Source of the DNA: Plantago elongata
Taxonomy: Eukaryota > Streptophyta > Magnoliopsida > Lamiales > Plantaginaceae
Length of the DNA: 64,000 nt
Assembly (NCBI GenBank): GCA_036897095.1
Contig: JAYMSP010000174.1
Span: forward strand, 1-64,000
Direction: 5' to 3'
The notes under the pieces were generated by a model. It was not told the DNA's origin. It saw only the letters and a list, made by a program, of their open reading frames with translations, and searched no databases. This document shows positions 54,977-64,000 of this stretch, piece by piece; positions within the stretch are counted from its first letter, which is position 1, and each line of letters opens with the position of its first letter. Both the position numbers and the translations under genes were made by a program.

Positions 54977-55333
54977 GCATTCATGTTAATGGAGACGATA
55001 AACAATCTGATTAATTTCACTATTATTATTAGCTGCTAAATAATTTGTGTTAGTCACATACAATTAAGTGTTAAGGAGAACATTTAATTAAACATTTTAA
55101 TTGAACATTCTATAAGTGATAAACATTCTGATAAACTTGTCCAGTTTGCATATTCTATGTGATTTTAGTTGAACATCACTAGTTTTTTTTTTTTTTAAGA
55201 AAACATCACTATCATTTATAAAAGCCAACAGGAAGACCCGTCTAGTTTCATATACAAGTAATAAATTGAATAATTAGTTGTGATTGTTATAATTATTTAA
55301 TTTTTAAAATAATCATATAGCGTCAAAGCGATT

Positions 55334-55412
55334 GTAGCCTAGCGGCTGAGACACTGCCTACCTAAAGACCATCAATTTTCTCCCTGTTAAAATGTCGTGA
55401 CTATGTAATATA
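55334..55412 (+). mobile_element. SINE-like fragment
   Basis: ATTGTAGCCTAGCGGCTGAG, then CACTGCCTACCTAAAGACC, resembles a tRNA-derived SINE head and is loosely similar to the element at 54801. No target duplication was found. Confidence 0.4.
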
Positions 55413-55485
55413 TACAGTTTAAAATTAAACGTTTTATATTTACAGTTCAAAATTAAACATTTTATATTTACAGTTCAAAATTAAA
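55413..55485. repeat. 28-bp tandem repeat, 2.6 units
   Basis: Units begin TACAGTTCAAAATTAAACAT at 55441, with a near-identical unit before it and a partial one after it. They follow directly on the SINE-like fragment. Confidence 0.9.
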
Positions 55486-56181
55486 ATGAATAATTAAATT
55501 GCACATTCTAATACACCCGTCCAGTTTTATATACATGTAACAAATAAAAAATAGTTTTTGATTATATGGTCTACATATTCTATGTTGATACATTTTATTT
55601 TATTTTCGTCCAATTTAATTATTCATTTTACTATTATTTAATTATTTATTTCTCCATTTAATTAATAAGTGATTTGATTATCTCTCCAATATGTCTCCTT
55701 CCACCGACCTATTTACAACAGTAATTGCCAATCCGCCTCCACACAATCATCGATCCACCACACCACCACCAGCTTGATTTTGAATTGCATGTGTGATGGT
55801 ATAGTGCTTTTACCGACCTCATTTTTTTCATATAATATTAAAATTGCATATTTAAATATTGTTAAATTTATCATTCGATTCTACACGTAAATCACCACCA
55901 ATCTCATATCTCTATATTGCACGCATTACTTGATAAATTTTTATTATTTATTCATTTAATTATTAATTTTACTATTCTTTGATTATTCATTTTACTACAA
56001 TTAATTTAATTATCATTTTTATTACATAGTTCTCCATTTCAATTAAATTAGTTCTTCAATTTAGTCATAAAAGGGGGCTGGTGACTTTTTTGTCATTTTT
56101 CTTCCTTATTCTTATTTCATTTCACGTCTTCTTCTTTAGTCATACTCACCAGTCACCACACCTCTGCCTCCACACAATCGG

Positions 56182-56280
56182 CCACATCCGTTCTGCCGCC
56201 ATCACTTTCGATCCACCACATCCGTTCTGCCGCCATCACTTTCGATCCACCACATCCGTTCCACCGCCACCACTTTCGAT
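56182..56280. repeat. 34-bp GC-rich tandem repeat, 2.9 units
   Basis: Units start CCACATCCGTTCTGCCGCCA at 56182 and 56216; the third, at 56250, has a few changes. It lies in otherwise AT-rich DNA. An open frame runs through it, but the upstream part is low-complexity Phe/His/Ser and matches nothing I know, so I do not call a gene. Confidence 0.9.
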
Positions 56281-56998
56281 ATGCTAATGGATGGCAACAT
56301 GTTTTTGTTTAACCTCTTCTCTCTAATAGGCTTTGCTTTGTGCAGGTCTAAAAGGCCTACTTTTATAGCCTTTGTATGGGGCAACATCACGATAAAAAAG
56401 GACCACTTGGAAGCAAATAAAATGCCATGGAGTGTACTGGAGATTTATTTCCCCATCTAACCCCTAATGGTCTTACCTCTCGTTGAAGAAATGGGGTCTA
56501 CAGATGCGGGTACCTGAAGATGAAATTCTTACATTTATTCACAAAAAAACACAACAGGATATGAAATTTAAGTCTACAGTGAAAAAGCCAGCTTACAAAC
56601 TTCACATGCAAGTCAGAATGCAATCTGGCGAGAGATATATTGACACCAAGTGTACTGAATATTACTGCAGGATAATATACATAACATTGACTCATCATCT
56701 GTTTGAGAAGCTCAGTTGAAGTACAAAGATTTCCCTTACATAGCTACTACACATCGAAGATTTCACTGAAATGATATTTACGATTTCCCTGCCGCAGTTT
56801 ACAGCTGTTATCTCGGAAAGGTGACAAGGTGAGGAACTATATGTTCGGGCAACCGGCTTCAATGTAGGGAAGATATACCCCTGCATTCCACTCAATACCA
56901 ACTAAAAACTTCTAGTAAGTGTGGTGGCTCTATTCCAGAAAAGAAGCATATGATGAAAGTTGAATGCTTACAACACAGTGACTGGCAATATTCATCTG

Positions 56999-59900
56999 TC
57001 AGACCTTCAGGAACTGGTTGTGAACTCGTAAGGCCTCGAGTATACAAGCAACCCACCTGAAAATGTCAAGTCTAACTTACACTCATGTTACATAAATCCT
57101 GACGTATACACCTTAATGTTCCATAATTATTCTTGTATGTTTCTAAATCATAGACTATGGGATTTCCATCTATGAATATTAAAATCACATTACTTTAAAT
57201 TTTATAAGTACATAATCTTTCCTCTAGAAATTTTAACCCTCACCATAGTGCACCAAATTCTTAAGAACTCAGTAACAAAATCTCTGTTTGCTAATACTTG
57301 CATGGTATCTATCCCACATATGCCTTAAGATGGTTTGCAGACATCTTCAGAGTGAAGGTTGCAATTTGATAATTACAACTTTACCAGCACATTACTCACC
57401 TAATAAATAACAAACTATTCAACTTTCTTTATAATGAAATCATCCATTAACAATTCAGAGAAAGTATAGAAAAACTACTCTCCCAAAAGACATTAAAGAG
57501 CAGATAATATACCCTTCAAGGCCAGGACTCTCCGGGAAGTAAACACGACTCAACCCAAGTTTTTTAGCTGCTACGGCAGTTGTTTCACCAATACATGCAA
57601 TAGCATTATCCCGTTGTGATTCCGGTGTTATACTGATCCAGGCACTGATGGAGAACAAATATAGAATGTAATCAAATGTAAATTCCCACAATGATAAACA
57701 CAACATAACTTTTCGTTTTGGTTTGGGGTTATGTGATGAGAACGAAAGATCTAATATGATCCATATATAAGAATTCTTCCAGTCATTATGAAAGCCAATA
57801 CACGTTAACAGAAGTATACCGAATTGCAGATGGGGATGCTACAGCAATAACAGGAGCAAAGAGTGCCTGTCCCAAGACCATTTGATCGACATGACTAACA
57901 GGTGACTGCAATAAAACATAAGTGCCTCAGAAAATTAAAATAAAATGTATCATAATAAAGAATATCAATAAATAGAGAGAAGCCCAGTGTGTAAGACGAA
58001 AATACACGAATGATAAGAGCACTAACATACAGAATATTGCTGCCACAAAATTTAAAACAGGGGAACCTCTGTACAATGACAAATTCCTGTACAATACCAA
58101 ATGCATGCAAAAGGCATATCTATCATACCGTGGTATATGTATTCAGTCTAGTCACCTCAAATCCACGATTTGCTAGGTCCTCCTCTGTTAGAAAAGACAT
58201 TTTAAAAGGTAGGTACAGTGCAAGGAAAATGGAATCAGATGTCAAATGAGAAAATAAAAAGGGAAAGGAAGATGAGTAGGGTAGGCGTGAGTTGCCACCT
58301 TAGAAGGTGAAATTCCTTGTCCAACACCTCATGTTACAGTGTTGGGTGGTTCGTGGAGCAGTTTTATAATTTAAGAGCTGTTTCAGTGCACAATTTCAAT
58401 AACAGGAGGCAGTTGGGTGCATATCAACAATAACTGTACGGGGCTTTACAACCTCTAACTTTCAGGACAAAGTCAAACATACTGGCCCAGCCATATTCTC
58501 TCCTAACACTGTATGTTTTCTTGAAACAATGTGCCGTACCTAACGCAATATCAAAAACACTGATGAATCCGTTGACTTACCAATGTCATGACTAGCTTTT
58601 TCTGAGGCAGGATATAAGACAGTGCCTTTTGCGCTATACTTTGGAAGCTCAGCAGCCAAAACCTTGCCAGTGGCTGCAAATTCAAAATAAATGAGTAAGC
58701 TCAACTGAGATTAAATGGAGATGAATCTTTGTTTTTGGAATGCATGGCAGTAGAAGCAAAAAAAATCCATGCATGCTTCTACAGGTCACTGTTTTTAGAA
58801 GCCATTAATATCATAAGAACTGAGTGGTCAATGACCTTTGGATGGGGTAAAATCCACATGGAGGCTTTCCTTCCATGATGGCAGAACGTTCTCAAATACA
58901 CTTGCTGTTCCACTGCCGACAACTCCAATCCTAACGTCAGGGGTTCCAGCAGCTCTAAGACAAAAAAAAAATAGAACAATTAAGCAGATAGGAAATTCCA
59001 ATGAATTCTTTACAACGATGCAGATAGACTTTCTATGATTGAGTAAACTGGTTAATGAAAATGCCTCTGACCATGAGAACATCGAGAATAATCCAAGTCA
59101 AGCAGATTATACTTTGCAATTGAGATCATATATGTTTTCTGCTCTTAATGTACCAATACTACACAGCAAATAGGAAAATGTAACAGTACTAACACACTTT
59201 GCAATATTTCATCTCCCTTATATTTCTCAGTAAATAAGTGTCAGAACATACTCATAATTCAATGTCTACTGCACAGAAAATTACGTGAATTCTAGCAGTG
59301 AACCTTACTTCCACCCTTCTAGGAAAACTCGAGCTGCTTCTGGAGAAGTTATGACAACCCAGTCGAATAATGTGGCTGCAGAAAAGCAAATAAATTTGCA
59401 CGCACATGTAAGCTCTTTCATCATTATAATTTTTATTTCATTTTTTGAACATGAGCAAATAAAACTGTCTTGATAAAATAAAGAGCAGAATTGATTGAAA
59501 ACAATGAAAAGCATACGTTGAATTAAATGTGTGTGTGATTGCTAACCTTGATGGATAATAAGTCATCTGAAGAGAGCTCAGAACATTAAAGTGGACAGTT
59601 TTACTACCAAAACTCAATGCACAATCTCATGACACAGCCCACAACTGATTCATTTCAGCTAAAAGCCAATTTTGTGCAAATATCCATTAGCTGCATGAAT
59701 CCTAACGTGATAATAATTAAAGTTACTACTGTGTTGAATACGAATATAAGCGAGAGGGCCATTTTCAGTTTCCATCAACAATTCTCACAAATAAACTTTA
59801 TAAAAGAGGGCAATTTTCAGTTCCCATCAACAATTCTCACAAAACAAACTATACAATGAAGCAGCTGATAAGAAAGTGGCAGGAAACTTCCAATGAGAAG

Positions 59901-61092
59901 ATTAGCAAAATTTAGTTGGTACTTTATACCTCATAAATTGCATAACATATATTCCATGTCAGCAAATACTGTACACAAGAAAGTAGAAAGCCTAGCACAA
60001 AAAGGTATGAACTAAGTGATTTCCAGATGGAATTCTTTCAATCAACTTCACTAACACCTTAAAATTTGAACCAGTAAGGTTTTCCCTAAACATGCCCATA
60101 AAGCACAGTATCAACATGGAAGCAGGTCCATAAATGCCAAATATTTATCGATGACTCAAAATCATACTGACAAATGACAATTGCATACCAACATAAAGGG
60201 AAGCACTGAGAGGATGAAAATGAATCTGCATCTTACAATTATAATGTATGATTAAGCCATCTTGACTTACTTCTTAATAGAGAAGATAGCCTGTCTAAAT
60301 CTGGCAACTGAGTGTGCTGAATAAGAGGGAGCTCTAGACAGTTAACACCATGACTTTCCTGAAGATAAAACAAAATGAAAAGAAGAAATGCCATTAACCA
60401 CCATACAAATTACTACAACACCAGTCACCCAGCTAGAATATGCGATGATGCAACGTCAGTATGCGATAGAGTACAATGTTGCAACAGTTAGAGCTATTAA
60501 ACTACAATAGAAAACATTGAGATACTCCAGTCGAACGGAAAGGCCAGATTGTCATTCGAGAAAACTTTCAACAGAATGTCTAGAGATATACCTTGAGTCA
60601 CTCTAAACTCGGCTAAATCATGAATTGGCTCGTATACCAAAACCAGAGGCAAAACCAGATTACATCCTCATGTGGCATCTAAATTATCACAGTTAAAATT
60701 CTTTTCTAGCTAAAGCATACTAGTTCATACTTCATTCAAAATCGACGAAAACAACAGGATGGAATAGATTCTTCTGAGGGCTAATCAAGCAATCGACGAA
60801 AATATCAAAATCGAACAATCCCTAACCCTACCACACAAAATGCGATAGCGTCACTATGAAGGCGAAGACTAGAATTTACCAGAGCACCAATAAGCTTCCT
60901 ATTTTTGCCCCGTTCTCGAGTGACCACGACTTGAGGACTCGAAATTGATTTCGGAGAAGCTGAAGAAGCCAAAATCAGGAATTTTCCGGTCGAAATCTGC
61001 CGATGCGAAGAGGAAGAAGAAGAAGAAGCAGAAATGCAGCGAATTGTAGGAGAAAGAACCGGAGAAAATGTAGAGAGAATAGATAAACACAT
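56999..61092 (-). CDS. HEMD: Uroporphyrinogen-III synthase (UROS), chloroplast
   Basis: Converts hydroxymethylbilane to uroporphyrinogen III, the shared precursor of heme, chlorophyll and siroheme. Exons by translation: 60880-61092, 60271-60358, 59309-59375, 58836-58954, 58581-58673, 58139-58194, 57820-57905, 57513-57644 and 56999-57056, giving 303 residues with all introns GT-AG. A Ser-rich N-terminus of about 45 residues is a plastid transit peptide. Then come [94 protein letters not shown] and [16 protein letters not shown], the ordered blocks of plant UROS. I chose the ATG giving MCLSILSTF; upstream there is no in-frame ATG before a stop. Housekeeping expression in green tissue is expected. 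Confidence 0.96.
59754..59855. repeat. 62-bp-period tandem repeat, UROS intron
   Basis: Two units share GAGGGC, ATTTTCAGTT and CCATCAACAATTCTCACAAA. They lie in the second intron, away from splice sites. Confidence 0.85.
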
Positions 61093-61337
61093 TATTGTCA
61101 GTGACACTGATACGAACGAATTTGATTCTCAGGTGAAAATCTGTAGCAAGTTATGATTGATCAAGCTCAGGTAGCTTCTATTTACCAGAAATAGCTTCAA
61201 ATTCAATGTTGTAATTTCACAAGGTTGGCTATCTTCACAACTCTACCGGATAGTCATTGATATAGAATTAGAATTTTAAATATACATAAAAAATTTAGTG
61301 TGATTTTTATTTTAAATTTTAAAATTTGTATCTCATA

Positions 61338-61571
61338 TTTCTTCCGTCTCAGTTTAAAAGTCTCGCGAGATCGTGTGCAAATATTAAGGAAACAATGATA
61401 AAATAAGATAATAAATTATGAATGTTATTGAATAAAGTATGATAAATAGTGAATAGAGTATGAGAGATAATTATAAAGTAGAATAAAGATTTTTTTTTTT
61501 AAGGAAACGTGACTTCTAAACTGGAACAACTCAAAATAAAAGGCGGAACTTTCAAATTGGAACGGATGAAG
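61338..61571. mobile_element. Stowaway MITE
   Basis: The ends TTTCTTCCGTCTCAGTTTAA and, on the other strand, CTTCATCCGTTCCAATTTGA are inverted repeats with TA on both sides. The 234-bp element is similar in plan to the one at 50180. It lies upstream of UROS. Confidence 0.7.
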
Positions 61572-62419
61572 TACTTCCTAAATCATTATCCTGTTACAAG
61601 TATGAATAAGTTCGTAAAAAAAGGATGAAATTATAAGAATATACTATTGATCATATGTTCAAAGTGAATTTATGTGATTCATGCTTTCAGAATCTAAACC
61701 AGGCTAGCATATTAAAATTTTAATATTACAGAGGTTGTATTTTGCATTTAAATTTATAATAAATTATTTATTTTATAAAATCGAACTCGTAACTTTTTTC
61801 TCAACGTGTCACTCGTTTATTAACAGTTTGACTATCTCCTCTATTTTGAGCATTACAATACACTACTATGCTCTCAATTACTAACACGAAAAACTGTAAA
61901 TCAGTCAACCGTAAACTTGCATAGAATAGCCAATCCATATGTGTTGGTTTATTAAAAATCTATCATGTTTAGTTAATGATTTGATCTAACTGCAATAAAC
62001 AATCGATTAGAATTTTGGTAAATAACTGCTCATGTTCACCTGATGCGAAAAATTATATATATACGAGATTAATACTGTTTTGAGTAGGTGTGTTGTTATA
62101 TCGATTTTTGTTCTTCTTAGCTTACTTCCCTACTTAAGAATTTTTTTCTTTAAAACACGCTTATTCCCATACTTAAAATTGTCTCGTATCTCAAATTTTT
62201 ATAAAATATTCTAGAACATCACCTTATTGAAAAGCACAAAACAACTCAACATTACAAATATAACGATAAAAAAAAATGTAGAAAACATATTTGAAACAGA
62301 CGAAACTGACAAAAAGACACTCAATGTATACCATAAAACCACCTGACGTTCAGTATCATCGTCGCACACAGTCTTTTCTTCTCGGTGTCACCTAATACAG
62401 CAAATTAAGTTTTCTCCAT

Positions 62420-63477
62420 ATTTGTATTCAGATTGCAATTCAAGAAAAAAGAGGTTCGGTTTCTTACAATTAATTATTTCTTCGTGCATTTTTATTTCTC
62501 CACACTTAGAAGTAGATAAATGTGTGTCATCGTAGAAGGAGATCAGATTTTCAAAGGAAAAACTTTGTAAATTTGTAAGTTAACTTTCTGGTGCATAACA
62601 CCTCAATTTGTTGGTGGCTTCACCAGATCTGTTGATTTTAATTACTTGTAAAAATGTTTATAGGCCCATTCCAACTTGATTCACATATAACACTAAACTG
62701 TGTAACACCTTGATCATCCATATATTATTTTGAACTACTAATTTAGAGTTCTCCATTATTGTTTAGATTTGTTGTTGGCTCAAATAGTCATGTTAATGGT
62801 AAATTTGGTAATTTCTTTTACTAATTGTCTTACCAGATTTATCGATTTGTGTATCGGTTTAGATTTTTTATACTGTATTAAATTGATTCATGAGGACTTT
62901 CAGAGAAGAAAAAGGGTGATGAAAATGTTGACTACAGTGCTCTATTTTCCACTGTAATTTGTTGCTTTTTTTTTTTCCTTTTCAACATGTTGGTTTCTTT
63001 TCATTTTCCATTACTTTTTACACCCTTAGTCCTTGGAACCTCGATAACTTTATTATTCTACGCTCCGTAAAATTTCATATATTACAATAGCTCGTATGCA
63101 CCAAATAAATATAAATGTTCTAACTTTTAGAAGTAAATTATACATACAACTAAAATTACACTTCTTACTACAGTTTTAAATTTCATTATCTAATTTAATT
63201 TTTCATCTAAAATTTTCAAAACAAATTTTGAATTGTTGTTCGATTTCGATGAGATTTAAAACCATTGTTTGACTCATTAATTAATTATAACATGTACTAT
63301 TGCTCTTAAATTGCACTAAAACGTGTGTATGCACAAATATTGCGCTAAAATATAAAGCAGTGTACTTATCTCTGTTCTATTCTTTGATGCACATATATTG
63401 CACTAAAATCGTGCTACTTTAATTTGTTATGTTCTTTGATGCAACACAGATATTGATTGCACTAAGAAGGCGTGGAA
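62420..63477 (+). promoter_or_regulatory. Conserved upstream region and 5' UTR intron of F-box copy 3
   Basis: AGATTGCAATTCAAGAAAAA at about 62431, GAGATCAGATTTTCAAAGG near 62541 and the final 50 bases before the ATG all recur, in the same order, upstream of F-box copy 2 on the minus strand (26470 to 25737). The pattern suggests a leader exon ending AAAAGAG/GTTCGG, an intron, and an acceptor ATGCAACACAG just before the ATG. The intron contains several ATTGCACTAAAA-like words in both copies. Confidence 0.6.
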
Positions 63478-64000
63478 ATGGCAAACGTGAGAATCAATGA
63501 TGGTGTTAATTTTCTGGAGTACTTGCCTGGTGATGTGGTTCTTAACATAGTGAGCAAAATAAAAGATGCAAACATCTTATGCAACTGCACACTGGTAAGC
63601 AAGCTCTTTGCCTCCTTCATATATATGATCAGATCGGTTTCTCTGAGGCTCCCTCAAATTGACGCTGACTCGTTTGAGCTATACTCCGGTTTCCTTCGGA
63701 ATAGACATGATGTGATCTACTTCAGTGAAGACGAATCCACCTGGCCTATCAATCCATCATCAGCTCGAAAGATTGTGAAGATAATAGCGTTTCTCAGGAA
63801 CTTTCAGGAACTTGAATCTATTGATATTGAGTCTCCCTGTCCAAGAACCCCATGTGGTTCACCATTTCTCAAGTGGAAGGGAAAACTGGATAGTCGTGAG
63901 CCTCTCGTTACAGGCTTGGTTGCAATAAATCCGACTATAATGCATAAGCTGGTTGCAGGAGAGGAACATGTCGAAGAGGAGGAAGAACAGACGACGAATT
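63478..64000 (+). CDS. F-box protein (AUF-like), 5' part, copy 3
   Basis: The first 174 codons of a gene that runs off the window. It begins MANVRINDGVNFLEYLPGDV and matches F-box copy 2 almost residue for residue, including the F-box (FLEYLPGDVVLNIVSKIKDA, CTLVSKLFASF), PCGSPFLKWKGKL and the Glu-rich run at the edge (GEEHVEEEEEQ). No frame damage is visible. It would be an SCF substrate receptor. Compared with copy 2, FLEYLP keeps the LP dipeptide usual in F-boxes where copy 2 has LS, so copy 3 looks more canonical. Confidence 0.87.
   Translation, partial: MANVRINDGVNFLEYLPGDVVLNIVSKIKDANILCNCTLVSKLFASFIYMIRSVSLRLPQIDADSFELYSGFLRNRHDVIYFSEDESTWPINPSSARKIVKIIAFLRNFQELESIDIESPCPRTPCGSPFLKWKGKLDSREPLVTGLVAINPTIMHKLVAGEEHVEEEEEQTTN

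Noticed and set aside
56081-56287. Possible small secreted protein with a hydrophobic start
   Set aside because: The frame is low-complexity and its second half is the 34-bp tandem repeat. There is no supporting promoter or family match.
56483-56719. 78-codon open frame downstream of UROS
   Set aside because: It has no similarity that I recognise. It lies about 300 bases past the UROS stop on the opposite strand and may overlap the UROS 3' UTR.

Overview
This is a stretch of nuclear DNA from a flowering plant, most likely a core eudicot. The genes carry many short introns, nearly all GT-AG. The intergenic DNA is AT-rich and strewn with small transposon relics. The proteins are plant families: plant-type RPN11, a chloroplast HO2-type heme oxygenase-like protein, a MIZ1/DUF617 protein, a MATE transporter, plant class carboxylesterases and an AUF-like F-box family. 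I cannot name the species. There are no operons, CRISPR arrays or complete rRNA/tRNA genes.

Layout. 1-1035: 3' part of an F-box gene (copy 1) with its duplicated downstream flank. 1202-4864: tandem pair of carboxylesterases, one intronless and one with a single intron. 6454-10338 (-): RPN11 proteasome deubiquitinase, 6 exons. 12177-14638: MATE/DTX transporter, 8 exons. 16388-23096: SERAC1-like ARM-repeat/alpha-beta hydrolase, 10 exons, including a GC-AG intron through the catalytic serine codon. 24753-25736 (-): F-box copy 2. 28179-30650: HO2. 32604-34118: membrane-anchored sulfotransferase-like protein. 34688-40963 (-): 15-exon polytopic metallophosphoesterase. 42640-44560 (-): decayed LINE. 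45544-46212 (-): MIZ1-like protein. 51323-52901 (-): a short gene with only the MIP1-type leucine zipper part of the DUF547 family. 56999-61092 (-): uroporphyrinogen-III synthase, 9 exons. 63478-end: F-box copy 3, cut by the window edge.

Exon chains were built by hand by matching splice sites, reading phase and family sequence. All predicted multi-exon genes close in frame. Two genes bear on tetrapyrroles: UROS makes uroporphyrinogen III, and the HO2 protein resembles heme oxygenase but has Arg where the heme-binding His should be. I see no sign that these neighbours form a cluster with a shared function.

The mobile-element layer is well resolved in places. There are two tRNA-derived SINEs with long target duplications, an hAT-like and a MULE-like non-autonomous element with 8-bp and 9-bp duplications, several Stowaway-like MITEs flanked by TA, and an RNase H-bearing LINE remnant. 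Local tandem duplications inside introns are frequent, and one of them copies a real splice donor three times. I found no convincing novel multi-gene system.
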